The translations under genes and the position numbers were made by a program. A stretch of DNA of 50,595 nucleotides, taken from the IMG/VR virus record IMGVR_UViG_3300009604_000003, positions 1 to 50,595 of that record; one strand, 5' to 3'. This document shows, piece by piece, positions 32,588-41,580 of this stretch (position 1 is the stretch's first letter; each line of letters begins with the position of its first letter). The notes under the pieces are model-generated. The model worked only from the letters and a program-made list of their open reading frames with translations, was not told the origin of the DNA and searched no databases. Source of the stretch: a virus.

Positions 32588-35040
32588 CCATCACTCTCCG
32601 CCATCTCTGCCATGCTGGTGGGTCGAAGGTCGTAGTGGAAATGCGCGACGACCTTAGCCAAGGACCAATCAAGTTCCCCAGTTGATTCTATTCTGACACG
32701 GATGTACTTCCCCCTCATGCCAAGGAAGTATGGGAGCATGAATCTGCGTCCTAACTTGGGGTCAATGTTGGTGGCGGCGGTGGCTAGAGCATTCTCTGCT
32801 CCTGTTTCATTTACATCGTGTGGGTTATCAAACGTAGAAACTCGAACAGTGAGGTTCGCGTCTTTTGTATTCTTACCCAAGTCAATGACTAACTCATCCA
32901 TCTGCTTAGTCATGTCTGGGTTCTCATTAACCCACAACTCCACATAACTGGCTACAGTCCCATCTTCTGAGTCACTTCTTTCGGTTGGATCGTATTTATA
33001 CGGGCTGTTACCAACCCAAGTGAGAAATCTGTATCCACTATCAGCCCTGTGCGAGGCCATGTAATTTACCTTCCCACTTGAGCCGGGAGAGGTTAGTTCT
33101 GTCGCTGGATCGCTTGTCTGGGAACCACCGACCCACCACTCTGAGGTAAAGTTCTTCCCTACATCGTGCATCAAGATCCTGTAAGAGTCGGTCGTATCTT
33201 CAATTGGCATAGAGATCAGGATCTTGTTTTCGCTTTCAATCATACCGACACGGATATCATCCTTCTGTTCGTCAGTAAGATTGCGTATCCATCCATCGAA
33301 CCCCAGTTTAGTTAGCAGGTTTATGGGCTTGCCGCCCTGAAGAAGTATTGGACCCTCGTCGCCCACATACAACATGCCATTAGATACAGGGTGAAGTGAC
33401 TTAGGATTCAGTACACCCGGCCCACCCATCTCTGCTACCTGAACATCTTTTCCCTTTTGCCCTATCTGGTAGATAGTCTTTCTGGTGATAAGCATGGTGC
33501 TGGTCCCCTCAGTCCATGCCCTAATAGGCTTGCCCTTCAGTTCAGGCATCGGTGCGAACGTATCACTCTGGGAGTTGGTTAGCCTGCCGATTTGCTCGGG
33601 ATGTCCCACGCTGTACTCTGCTCCATTTAGATGGACACCACTGTCAACATCCTCATATGGGTTATCTTCATAAGTTGCGTTGTACGTCTTCATTGCAGAA
33701 GCGTTGTACCCATCTACTTTCAGTGGGTACATATAGATAGCAGTCCCATTGCTAAGAATAGCCATGAGGTGTGACGGAACTGGACGTTCGTATTGATCCG
33801 TGTAATGCCCCGAATTAGACAGAGATTCGTTATCTCTATACAGGCACATGGAACTGCCGGGACAGTTGGAAACATCTATGTGAGACAAAGATGTATTTCC
33901 CGGCCAAATGTTCTCTAGATATGTCAGTGATGCCATGTAGTTAGACATGCCATGCGCTTGGTTATACAACATTCCGGGGAAGTGCGAATTAGGAACGGTG
34001 TACGTCATGACCTCTTTGCCGGTGGAACACCAGATGGCTATGTCATAGTCATCTTCTAGGCTCGTCATTTCGGGTCGGTCGGCAACAATCTGGTACTGAT
34101 ATCTGGTAGTCGTGGGGGCAGTAGGAGGAAATCGGATAACTGCCTTGGGGTCACAGGCTTTGCCAAATGTCTTTCTCTTTCGATCATATAAACCCACTCG
34201 GAACGCTACGTTCAGTGTCTTCTCTCCGCGATTGTTATGTGCTGTGGTTGGAACGTGCCAACAAAAGAGCGTCCCACTTATTGCCGTTGAATACAAGATG
34301 GAACACTGGTGTTCAAACCCCAACTCACTATCTTCACAACTGCAACCAGATTTGCAACCGCCGGAACCTCCAAGAGGCTCTGAGCATTGTGCGAAGCCCT
34401 CAATTCCACAGTTGCCTCCCCAAGTGGTGTTATTGCAGCAGACAAACTCGCCCACCGTACACCCACCTATGTTACCCTCGCTATCCACGCTGCAACATGT
34501 GCAATAATGGGCGCAATAATCACCCGATGGCAGTTGGAGGTTTTGCGCTGAGTACACATCCGGCACACTACCAATGTACCCACCCCCTATAGCCGGTACT
34601 CCGGGGGATCTGACGGTTGATCCGTCATATGAAAATATCGCCTGACCGAGATCGCCCTGACAAAAGTAAACTTCCCCACCATAAAGCGCAAAAGAACCGG
34701 GGTTATCTCCGCTTATGAGGGAGTAATTAGCGCCACTCGCGTCTATTGATTTAAATTCATCGTTACCAAAATAGTAAATGGTGTCACCGGATTTCAGCAT
34801 CAGGTCCGATGACCTACCACTATTAACAAGGTATGCACTTATGTGGTTGTCTGGATCGGTGGCACCATTGGGAGTGACAGCAGTAAACCCGCCCCTTCTC
34901 CTGAGACATCCATCGTTGCCGATGTCCATGTTCACCAGTTTTGTTACTGGGTTCTGGCCCATCGTCGGGCTGTTAGGTGAGAGTTTGAACTCTTCCCATA
35001 CAGCAGATGAACGATGAGACTGAGGTGTTTGCTTTGCCAT
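32584..35040 (-). CDS. Tail nozzle (tail tube B-like) with cysteine-rich insert
   Basis: At 818 residues, downstream of the adaptor, this fits the beta-propeller nozzle of podoviruses (T7 gp12 or P22 gp10 role), which closes the tail and guides DNA. The N-terminus (PNSPTMGQNPVTKLVNMDI...RRRGGFTAV) is typical of that class: opening segment, then repeated strands. Residues about 172-255 form an unusual insert with about 18 Cys (CAHYCTCC, FVCCN, CKSGCSCED). A role in surface binding or metal-stabilised folding can be suggested. It is transcribed opposite to the head genes. Confidence 0.8.
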   Translation of the reverse strand: MAKQTPQSHRSSAVWEEFKLSPNSPTMGQNPVTKLVNMDIGNDGCLRRRGGFTAVTPNGATDPDNHISAYLVNSGRSSDLMLKSGDTIYYFGNDEFKSIDASGANYSLISGDNPGSFALYGGEVYFCQGDLGQAIFSYDGSTVRSPGVPAIGGGYIGSVPDVYSAQNLQLPSGDYCAHYCTCCSVDSEGNIGGCTVGEFVCCNNTTWGGNCGIEGFAQCSEPLGGSGGCKSGCSCEDSELGFEHQCSILYSTAISGTLFCWHVPTTAHNNRGEKTLNVAFRVGLYDRKRKTFGKACDPKAVIRFPPTAPTTTRYQYQIVADRPEMTSLEDDYDIAIWCSTGKEVMTYTVPNSHFPGMLYNQAHGMSNYMASLTYLENIWPGNTSLSHIDVSNCPGSSMCLYRDNESLSNSGHYTDQYERPVPSHLMAILSNGTAIYMYPLKVDGYNASAMKTYNATYEDNPYEDVDSGVHLNGAEYSVGHPEQIGRLTNSQSDTFAPMPELKGKPIRAWTEGTSTMLITRKTIYQIGQKGKDVQVAEMGGPGVLNPKSLHPVSNGMLYVGDEGPILLQGGKPINLLTKLGFDGWIRNLTDEQKDDIRVGMIESENKILISMPIEDTTDSYRILMHDVGKNFTSEWWVGGSQTSDPATELTSPGSSGKVNYMASHRADSGYRFLTWVGNSPYKYDPTERSDSEDGTVASYVELWVNENPDMTKQMDELVIDLGKNTKDANLTVRVSTFDNPHDVNETGAENALATAATNIDPKLGRRFMLPYFLGMRGKYIRVRIESTGELDWSLAKVVAHFHYDLRPTSMAEMAESDG

Positions 35041-35046
35041 GATCCA

Positions 35047-36132
35047 TTACCCCATGCCGCCAAGGAACCTGCCATTGAAAGACTTGAAGGACTTGATGAA
35101 CTTAGTTGGCTTGTAGTAAGAAGCGTTCCACTCAATGGATCCCTGATCATCGAACTCAGCAAGGAGTGTCATGTAATCCCTGTCCACCTTAGCCATGAAT
35201 CGAAGAGCATCCTTGTTGTCCCCGCTGTACTCGTGCATTGATCTTGCAACAACCCTGTCTCTGAGGTGCATACGGAATGCTGCGGGCATTTGATCTAAGC
35301 CTGTAGTGGAATCGTAGTCAGTTCCCAGATCCGGTGCGGATGTATAAATGGTGGCGAATACGTCATACGCTTTGTCTGGTTCTGGCAGGAAATGGATCTG
35401 CGGCAGGGTGGATCCGTCTGGCACTAGATAGAAGAACCTCGGCCTGCCAGTCTGATCTGATGCTTCTGCGTACCTAGCCATGAGTGCTGCAAATCTAGTT
35501 GAATCTTGCCACTCACAATCTGTGACTGTCTTGTTAGTATCTTTAATGTGAAGGATTTTACTAGCGAAACCATCGAACCCGATCTCAGAGTCCCCGGAAT
35601 CAAGAGTGCCATCGGCGTTGAGAACCAACCAGACGGGCCGCCTTCTCCATCTCCACTTCTTAGCCTCCCAGAGGAAGATGAACTCCTCTTGGATGGACCT
35701 GTCTACTTCAGAAACGGGTGGGAATACGGGTGTTGGCCGCCTGATAAGGACGGAGATTATTGATCTCCTAAACTTCCCTATCGTAGGGAGGCTGGATTCT
35801 CCGAATGTTGTGGCCCAATCAGATGCGTATGTCTGTGCTATCTGCCCCAGCAGTGGTACTACATGTGCCTGTTGAAATGCGGTGGCGTCATCGACTGACC
35901 GATAGATGCGCATCATGCGCATGATGGCCTCGGCTTCAGTTAGTTCGTCCCACGATGTGTCTACCGTGGTCTGACCATCTTCGCCTGTGGCATCTACATA
36001 CCAACGCTGCAACTCTTTGACGCGCAACTCTGACTGAGCCTGAGCAGCATTTAGTGCGTTATTGGCATCCGTTGGGATGTTGTCAGTTCTGCCGAATACC
36101 GCTCTTAGTACGTTGTTATCGACAAAGGCCAT
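35047..36132 (-). CDS. Head-tail adaptor / tail tube A-like protein
   Basis: The 361-residue product carries a central block EEFIFLWEAKKWRWRRRPVW and a region FYLVPDGSTLPQIHFLPEPD, which are typical in pattern of phage adaptor proteins binding below the portal. Its position directly before the nozzle gene supports this. It starts on the last base of the previous stop (TAATG) and ends 6 nt before the nozzle start. Confidence 0.72.
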   Translation of the reverse strand: MAFVDNNVLRAVFGRTDNIPTDANNALNAAQAQSELRVKELQRWYVDATGEDGQTTVDTSWDELTEAEAIMRMMRIYRSVDDATAFQQAHVVPLLGQIAQTYASDWATTFGESSLPTIGKFRRSIISVLIRRPTPVFPPVSEVDRSIQEEFIFLWEAKKWRWRRRPVWLVLNADGTLDSGDSEIGFDGFASKILHIKDTNKTVTDCEWQDSTRFAALMARYAEASDQTGRPRFFYLVPDGSTLPQIHFLPEPDKAYDVFATIYTSAPDLGTDYDSTTGLDQMPAAFRMHLRDRVVARSMHEYSGDNKDALRFMAKVDRDYMTLLAEFDDQGSIEWNASYYKPTKFIKSFKSFNGRFLGGMG

Positions 36133-36779
36133 TAGATTTCCGCGAATGCACAGTTGCCGGATGCGGCGGCAGTGCCAGCACCACCGTTTACATCAACACT
36201 GAATTGCACATACTTGGCACCCAGAGTCAACAGTGAGACAGAAACCCCTGCTCCAGAAGTGGTACCAGCCCCGTCCCCAGCAGAGGTAACGAAGTCAGGA
36301 AGCCCGCCAACGTAAGAGGTTGACTTTCCTGTTCCCAAGTAGTGGTGGGTAGTGCCACCAGCAGCAGCGATAAGGGTACACCACATATCGGTTGTGGCAA
36401 TCGGGCCAGCCTGAGCAGCGGCGATTGCACCATCGTGAATTGTGCAATCAAGTGCCGCGATGATTTGTGGAATCCATGCAACAGTCTCGCTGGACTTAAC
36501 GACAGGTTCATAGTCGTAAAGGGGGTGCCACAGAGTAACCCACAGACGAAACTCTTCGGATCTGGCATCTGTTCCGTATGGCATAATCATGATGGCATTG
36601 CATTTGCCCAACTTGTGGACCCCAGCCGTTGCTAGCAAGGGTTCTGTGGCTGTAGGAAGAAGCCCGGCAAACGAGGTTGTTGTTGCGTTTGTCTGGAATG
36701 CCCGGCGCAGGACTCCCTGTGGGAAATGGTCCTGTCTATGGGCAGATGTAATCGGTGATCTTGGATATGCGTCTGTCAT
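36132..36779 (-). CDS. Hypothetical structural protein
   Basis: The 215-residue product is rich in Ala, Gly and Thr with a beta-type pattern, as in virion decoration proteins. No family is recognised. It shares a base with the adaptor start (TAATG), so it is co-translated with tail genes. Confidence 0.65.
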   Translation of the reverse strand: MTDAYPRSPITSAHRQDHFPQGVLRRAFQTNATTTSFAGLLPTATEPLLATAGVHKLGKCNAIMIMPYGTDARSEEFRLWVTLWHPLYDYEPVVKSSETVAWIPQIIAALDCTIHDGAIAAAQAGPIATTDMWCTLIAAAGGTTHHYLGTGKSTSYVGGLPDFVTSAGDGAGTTSGAGVSVSLLTLGAKYVQFSVDVNGGAGTAAASGNCAFAEI

Positions 36780-36785
36780 TGTTCC

Positions 36786-37025
36786 TTAACTTTCTGGCTT
36801 AGTGAGTGTTCGACTCTCAAGTAGTGTATAGCCCTTTAGATTCTCAGCGGTGTCACCTTTAGCGGCAGCCGAAGTGGTGAACGGGAATCCGAATGTGGTG
36901 TAATACCCGCCACCAGTGGTGCCGAAGGGGTCAGGCAAGATGCCCATAGTCACGAGGTTCTCAGCAACCACGGTAGCCACGGGTTCAGATAGTGTTCTAC
37001 TTGCTGTTAGTTGATAAAGAGCCAA
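36786..37025 (-). CDS. Small hypothetical structural protein
   Basis: The 79-residue product is short, beta-type and Gly/Thr-rich (FGTTGGGYYTTFGFPFTTS). It lies between the membrane cassette and the tail genes. No family is recognised. Confidence 0.6.
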   Translation of the reverse strand: MALYQLTASRTLSEPVATVVAENLVTMGILPDPFGTTGGGYYTTFGFPFTTSAAAKGDTAENLKGYTLLESRTLTKPES

Positions 37026-37032
37026 GCCTCAC

Positions 37033-37152
37033 TCACTTCCTTCCGCACCCCACGCCAAGCATTCGCTTAACGAATGGGCAGCAGTAGATGCCTGCGCAAA
37101 ACGAAAGAACCCCAACAAGAACTACGAACCACATTGTGTCCATAAAATCCAT
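37033..37152 (-). CDS. Tiny single-pass membrane protein
   Basis: A 39-residue frame (MDFMDTMWFVVLVGVLSFCA...) has one hydrophobic segment and a basic C-terminus (FVKRMLGVGCGRK). Its ATG shares a base with the upstream lipoprotein stop (TAATG), which supports translation. It may be a holin-like or spanin-accessory protein of the lysis cassette. Confidence 0.6.
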   Translation of the reverse strand: MDFMDTMWFVVLVGVLSFCAGIYCCPFVKRMLGVGCGRK

Positions 37153-37541
37153 TACGAAATTTCCCTATGACTGAGAATTTGCTTGGTCGTCTTGTACGTC
37201 CATGCCAATGTTAGCACACCAGTGGCAACTACCACTGGAATAAATAGCGCATGAGCGTATGTACATACGATCCAATTCAAAAGAATGAGCGAGATGCCCC
37301 CTACGATGGGGTACCATCCCTTCTTCCCTGATGTGATTACCAGAAGAACTAGGCCTGCGGCCACAGCCAGCGCGCCTATCCAACTTAGTAACTTCATCCC
37401 CTCGAAGCCCCCGCTCTCTACCACGTGCGTGATCAACTCAACAGGGCTAGTTTCACTACTAGACCACGGTAGTTGCACGATCTTCTGCCCCTTACAGGCA
37501 GCGAGAAACAGGATTGGTAGTGCAAAGAATAGTTTTTTCAT
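37152..37541 (-). CDS. Lipoprotein-like multi-pass membrane protein
   Basis: The 129-residue protein begins with a clear lipoprotein signal (MKKLFFALPILFLAAC, lipobox LAAC, Cys16). A short periplasmic-type segment is followed by two or three hydrophobic stretches (about residues 50-72, 78-95 and 98-115). A lipobox followed by several membrane segments is unusual. The genes on both sides are also membrane proteins, so this is likely part of the lysis cassette. Confidence 0.7.
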   Translation of the reverse strand: MKKLFFALPILFLAACKGQKIVQLPWSSSETSPVELITHVVESGGFEGMKLLSWIGALAVAAGLVLLVITSGKKGWYPIVGGISLILLNWIVCTYAHALFIPVVVATGVLTLAWTYKTTKQILSHREIS

Positions 37542-37756
37542 TTGGTTAGTACCAGAATTGTGGTTGTCGTGATGCTGGAGAAAATGACGGCTGCTGTTGC
37601 AGATGCGATATACATCTTGGTTCTTAGAATTGCAATGTCTTTCTCTATATTTTGCAGCCTTCCTTCGATCTTGTCCAGTCGCTTCTGGGTTCCGCCAAGG
37701 GATTCGGTTACGAATTTCCTGTACTCTACCCAGCCGTTTCCTGACTCGACATCCAT
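37538..37756 (-). CDS. XhlA-like coiled-coil holin-type protein
   Basis: The 72-residue product has a coiled coil (QKRLDKIEGRLQNIEKDIAI) followed by one C-terminal transmembrane helix (YIASATAAVIFSSITTTTIL), the plan of haemolysin XhlA-type proteins associated with lysis. It overlaps the lipoprotein gene by 4 nt. A paralogue-like gene of reversed topology lies at 41577-41783. Confidence 0.7.
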   Translation of the reverse strand: MDVESGNGWVEYRKFVTESLGGTQKRLDKIEGRLQNIEKDIAILRTKMYIASATAAVIFSSITTTTILVLTK

Positions 37757-38217
37757 GGTGGGATCATATTACCAGAAGTATCTTCTTTAGGAGAAACATA
37801 AACGCTATGTTCATTACGTCCATAGCCACGAGCATACATGAAGTCTTCTAAGTTCATGGTCATGGGTAATTCTGATGGGTTCAATTCACTACTAACAGGG
37901 GGGTGAATCGTCATTAGGAACGTAGCCTTCCACCTCTCCCTGCTTTTTCTCCACACAACGACAGCGAGATCGCCCATCGTTTTGTCTCCGTGCGCTTGGA
38001 AGAGTGCTTCTTCAAGGATCTTGGACCCAACAGATATGCGCTCGTTGAACTTAACCTCGAAGTGAACGCCCGCCATATCGTGTATTACGTCCGGTGAGTT
38101 GGGGCCACCGGCCCGCTGCTGTCCTCTTACCGCATGAATGCCATAGTGCCCCAGTTCTTTGGCAAACTGCAACTCACCACGACATCCCTTAGCCCTAGAA
38201 TTCACCCTCTTCTTCAT
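37726..38217 (-). CDS. Holliday-junction-resolvase-like nuclease
   Basis: The 163-residue protein matches a PD-(D/E)XK resolvase plan: GEL with Glu15, SPDV with Asp43, and HFEVKFNE with Glu54 and Lys56. Such enzymes resolve recombination intermediates or branched DNA before packaging, as with archaeal Hjc-type proteins. It overlaps the 97-residue gene upstream by 23 nt and the XhlA-like gene downstream by 31 nt. Confidence 0.75.
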   Translation of the reverse strand: MKKRVNSRAKGCRGELQFAKELGHYGIHAVRGQQRAGGPNSPDVIHDMAGVHFEVKFNERISVGSKILEEALFQAHGDKTMGDLAVVVWRKSRERWKATFLMTIHPPVSSELNPSELPMTMNLEDFMYARGYGRNEHSVYVSPKEDTSGNMIPPWMSSQETAG

Positions 38218-38488
38218 CTGATTGCTCTTCTAATAAAAACAAGAATCCCGGCGTGTTTCTACCTTTATAAACACCACAGACATTCTCTTCCATCCACTCC
38301 ACTGCATCATCCCAACTCCCACCCTTCTCCTCCATGATGATCTCTACGCAACTGTCGTAGTCATATACCGCAATGGTTGGTACTCTCGCTCGTCTAACAA
38401 ACCCCACATAGGCCTTCTCAAAGCCATCGATTACAATTATGTCTTTGTTAAGGGCCGATACGTCACGATATTCTCTCGACATTCCCAT
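38195..38488 (-). CDS. Conserved small phage protein (WDDAVEWMEENV type)
   Basis: The 97-residue product contains VYDYDSCVEIIMEEKGGSWD then AVEWMEENVCGVYKG, a pattern I know from phage hypothetical proteins that have no assigned function. It starts inside the end of the HTH gene and its acidic end overlaps the resolvase start. Met3 is an alternative start. Confidence 0.75.
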   Translation of the reverse strand: MGMSREYRDVSALNKDIIVIDGFEKAYVGFVRRARVPTIAVYDYDSCVEIIMEEKGGSWDDAVEWMEENVCGVYKGRNTPGFLFLLEEQSDEEEGEF

Positions 38489-38681
38489 AACCGCATCCTA
38501 GAGCATCCAGCATCCTCTCCACGGTAGATATACGACAATCAAGATCCCCCTTCAAGTAACTATATATAGTGGGTGAATCAAGTTTTGTTTCTTTCATCAA
38601 CCAATATCTGGTGCGTCCCTGCCGCTCCAATTCTACAAGTATCGCTTGTGCAGTTGGCCCAATTTTTTTCTCTTCACTCAT
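38463..38681 (-). CDS. HTH transcription regulator, XRE-like
   Basis: The 72-residue protein has a Cro/C1-like helix-turn-helix (YWLMKETKLDSPTIYSYLKG, then STVERMLDALG). It is the first gene after a 292-base gap bearing a candidate promoter and GTGTCCC repeats, and probably controls its own operon. No C-terminal domain is present, so it is a compact DNA binder. Confidence 0.82.
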   Translation of the reverse strand: MSEEKKIGPTAQAILVELERQGRTRYWLMKETKLDSPTIYSYLKGDLDCRISTVERMLDALGCGYGNVERIS

Positions 38682-38756
38682 TCTAACGAGGCTCCCATCT
38701 CATCCATCGGCATCATACTCTCTATCGCTCCAATTACAGCGGCTTGTGGATACTTG

Positions 38757-38974
38757 GGACACATGGGACACATGTTCTTATAAAGCCCAATCAACTCTAT
38801 TCGCTTACTCTCTTTTTGTTATATATTTCTACTGTTTAATGTGTCCCAAGTGTCCCAAGTGTCCCAGCCCCAAAAAAAATTGTGTGTAAATATTTGTCAA
38901 CACAGGCCTTATAAAACTTCCTGAGACTGTGGCCCTTCGCCCAACATGTGTCCCAACATGTGTCCCATGTGTCC
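38757..38974. repeat. Cluster of GTGTCCC / GGGACAC operator-like repeats
   Basis: The heptad GTGTCCC occurs twice inverted at about 38757-38775 (GGGACACATGGGACACATG), three times in a row at 38841-38866, and three times at about 38947-38974. The cluster runs from the leader of the HTH gene to the end of the primase gene. The region is otherwise gene-free apart from the promoter. These are good candidates for HTH-protein operators or replication iterons. Confidence 0.8.
38820..38849 (-). promoter_or_regulatory. Candidate sigma-70-like promoter for the HTH operon
   Basis: On the minus strand TTGGGA (38849-38844) and TATATA (38825-38820) are 18 nt apart. The -35 box overlaps the triple GTGTCCC repeat, as expected for repressor control. 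The predicted start lies about 130 nt before the HTH gene, whose leader holds two more repeat copies. An exact TTGACA is seen upstream (38900-38895) but lacks a matching -10. Confidence 0.45.
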
Positions 38975-41382
38975 TAAATCGAGTCGTATTCAGGTATGTC
39001 GTACACAATGTCACCGACTTTATGCTCATCCCCATACCAAACCCAGCATCGAGACTTCCCATGCCGCCTGTCTAGTTTGAGTTCCTCAAGGGGTTCGAGG
39101 GTCATCATGTTTTTGATCCACGTGGTGCAGCCCTTGGGCGACATGGAGTTGTCTATCACATCTTGGTCCCTCAACTCGTTCACCAATATCTTCTTGGGCA
39201 TTCGAACAGCATCAGTGATGGGACTGTATCCCCTTCTGCGGATGAGGTCACAGATGCACTTGGCGACCTCTTCTGCCTCCTCCAGATCAGAGTCAACCTC
39301 TGGCCGGAGTGCTTGGTAGTAGGTGATGACGGCATCGGCGTTATCAAACTTCCCGATTATGGCTCTTTGCCATGTGGCCCATCGGTCTAGTTTCCCCGAA
39401 GAAATCGTGCTAAGACTGGGCTGTTCCAACCAGTGCATGATGTCGGAGATAAGTTGCGCCCGGTTCTCCTTGATGAAGTTCTCTTTCCAAGAGTTGAAGT
39501 CATTGGAGTGCTGGGGCTGCCCCACATTTATGATGATCGACCTCTCTGCTAAGTCGCGGCTTAGTGTGGGCGTGTTGGCTGTGATAAACCAAGTCAGATA
39601 GTTGGGCCTGCTAAATTGCCCCTTGTACATCTTCTTGCCATCCATAGTCCTTGCGGTGATGGCGCTCTCAAGACCACCACGGGACAGTCTGGATTTCAGG
39701 TTGTCGATTAGTACGCACCGTTGGGACAAGGACTCGTCGGACAACAACCTTGCTCGGACTGCCTCCCAGTCCTCCCTCTCGCTAATTGACGGTGCCCCAC
39801 CCCATATCTCACAAATCAACGAGGCGGTCGTGGTCTTCCCTACACCACGACCATACCTCGATGTGAATACGAACGCTGGTCTTGTGCCCGGAGGCCCACC
39901 CCACCCCGGAGTTACCAGAGCAGCCAGCATGAGTTGCCGGTCATAATCCGTCTCTGGATTGAATCTACTAATGAGTTCATCCAGCGCATGGCCTGTTGGC
40001 TCAGGCAGTTCAGACTTCAGGTAGTAAACACCATCAACCTCTGGAAAATGTGGGAGTATCTCCACGGATTTGTACTGCGGCTTGGCCTCCATGCACATGT
40101 ACTCATGCATCTCCTTCTTGGTCACAGTGTTCCGCTTAGCGTTAGTGTCACGACACACACACTCGCGCGATGTCCACCTGATGTCGCATTCCTTTAGTAA
40201 GTATGCAAAGAAGGCAGCCTCGTTGGTGATGTACCTGATGCTGCCACCACTGGGCAGTTCGCCCTCCGGTGGTTTGTCGCCAAGAACAAACATCATGCCG
40301 TTCACCAAGCGGGGCCAGCCGTCATTGGATTCTTGAATCATCTCGCAGATCTTTGGTGCCGTGATGTAGCAGCGACGAGACTCGTCACCTGTTCCTAAGT
40401 CTGCGACATTAGATACGGTTGGCCTGTATTTGCGACCTGTCCCCGAAGCACGCTCCCTAGATTCATCCGTTCCATAAATCATTCTCTGGATGCATGATTC
40501 AATCGTGTCATCATCATCTTCCCGTGGTGTCCGGGGCTTCGAGTATGCGGATTTGATGGAGGTTTCTATCTCTGTCGGGGTAAGACCAGAGTTCATGGCC
40601 GGGCGTACTAAGAGATCCATAGTCTCTCGCTCGGTGTACCCGCGCCCGGACAGGTCGCACGCAGCAGTAAACAACCTGCTGTTGCGCTCACCTGCGGGTG
40701 CGCCTTGCTTCATGAAGTAGATTGTTGCGGGGTGTGGCTCCGCCTGCCCCATTTCTATCTCGCGCGGGGTGGCGGTGGACGCGGGCTTGATGTTTTCTAA
40801 TGGTTCAACACCAACGTCGTTGAGTTCGTAGACAGCATCTAAGTGAATGCTAAGCGACTTGCACTCGACATGCGGATCGTACTTCACGTTTAGAAAACCG
40901 GGAAGACGCATGATCCTTGGAGGATCTTTGATCTTTGGGTCACTCCCGCACGCAGCGATTAGTCCACGCTGGTATGCAGACCAGACCTCGGGATCAGAGA
41001 TCGGCTCTTCTAAACGCCAATAGATATGCACGCCGTGTCCGCTATGAACTTCTGCTGTGGGGGTGGGCAACCCTTGGTTGCTGATGATTGTTCTTGCGTA
41101 GTCTGCTGATACGTTGTCGAAGTCTACGAACAGGCAACGGAACGTGGCTACATCTTCGGTTGCGCTCCCGCCCTTCCTAGTACGCGGGTTGGCACCGAAG
41201 TAGATATTCTGGCCGTCGAGGTTTCGGCTATTGTAGTACGCTAGTTTCTCGTGGATTTCACTGGCCTTGCACCAGTCGCGCTCACCCGATGGGAGCATCC
41301 GTACTTCTACCAGATCATCTTGGTTGAATATCGCGGAGATAAACTCCGCGACGATTTCTACGGTTCTCGTCTCTTCCGACAT
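38974..41382 (-). CDS. Primase-helicase fusion (AEP/PrimPol-like plus superfamily 3-like helicase)
   Basis: The 802-residue protein joins an archaeo-eukaryotic-type primase-polymerase to a helicase. FVDFDN (about residues 85-90) and SGHGVHIYW (114-122) match the metal-binding and His motifs of AEP primases. A Walker A of the GRGVGKTT type is at about residue 510, followed by a VLIDNLKS Walker B-like strand and WFITANTP, as in phage D5/SF3-like helicases. With no DNA polymerase in the genome, this protein probably primes and unwinds for a host polymerase. Repeats of GTGTCCC begin right after its stop. Confidence 0.85.
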   Translation of the reverse strand: MSEETRTVEIVAEFISAIFNQDDLVEVRMLPSGERDWCKASEIHEKLAYYNSRNLDGQNIYFGANPRTRKGGSATEDVATFRCLFVDFDNVSADYARTIISNQGLPTPTAEVHSGHGVHIYWRLEEPISDPEVWSAYQRGLIAACGSDPKIKDPPRIMRLPGFLNVKYDPHVECKSLSIHLDAVYELNDVGVEPLENIKPASTATPREIEMGQAEPHPATIYFMKQGAPAGERNSRLFTAACDLSGRGYTERETMDLLVRPAMNSGLTPTEIETSIKSAYSKPRTPREDDDDTIESCIQRMIYGTDESRERASGTGRKYRPTVSNVADLGTGDESRRCYITAPKICEMIQESNDGWPRLVNGMMFVLGDKPPEGELPSGGSIRYITNEAAFFAYLLKECDIRWTSRECVCRDTNAKRNTVTKKEMHEYMCMEAKPQYKSVEILPHFPEVDGVYYLKSELPEPTGHALDELISRFNPETDYDRQLMLAALVTPGWGGPPGTRPAFVFTSRYGRGVGKTTTASLICEIWGGAPSISEREDWEAVRARLLSDESLSQRCVLIDNLKSRLSRGGLESAITARTMDGKKMYKGQFSRPNYLTWFITANTPTLSRDLAERSIIINVGQPQHSNDFNSWKENFIKENRAQLISDIMHWLEQPSLSTISSGKLDRWATWQRAIIGKFDNADAVITYYQALRPEVDSDLEEAEEVAKCICDLIRRRGYSPITDAVRMPKKILVNELRDQDVIDNSMSPKGCTTWIKNMMTLEPLEELKLDRRHGKSRCWVWYGDEHKVGDIVYDIPEYDSI

Positions 41383-41478
41383 GTTGGGTTAGTCGCCTCC
41401 CTGCGTCTGGTACTGCATTGTACAGCACCTACCCAAATCACCTTCGACCTGTTCTAAAACATGTTCATTGATTGTGCA

Positions 41479-41580
41479 TCAGGCAGGGAAGATCAGCCCG
41501 CCGATCCATAGACCAACTAGAAGACCAAGCAAAGACGCTAGGATCTTCAGGTCAATGGGAAGACTTCCGATTTCTTTCAG
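41479..41580 (-). CDS. Possible 33-residue membrane peptide with CTG start
   Basis: The frame LKEIGSLPIDLKILASLLG... is one membrane helix (ILASLLGLLVGLWIGGLIF). Its CTG start overlaps the TGA of the next upstream gene (CTGA), mirroring the ATGA couplings elsewhere. No ATG, GTG or TTG start is available in frame. It may be a holin-type peptide or chance. Confidence 0.3.
   Translation of the reverse strand: MKEIGSLPIDLKILASLLGLLVGLWIGGLIFPA

Noticed and set aside
38829-39062. 77-residue gene in the repeat gap
   Set aside because: The frame simply reads through GTGTCCC repeats (TH-VGTHVG) and overlaps the primase.
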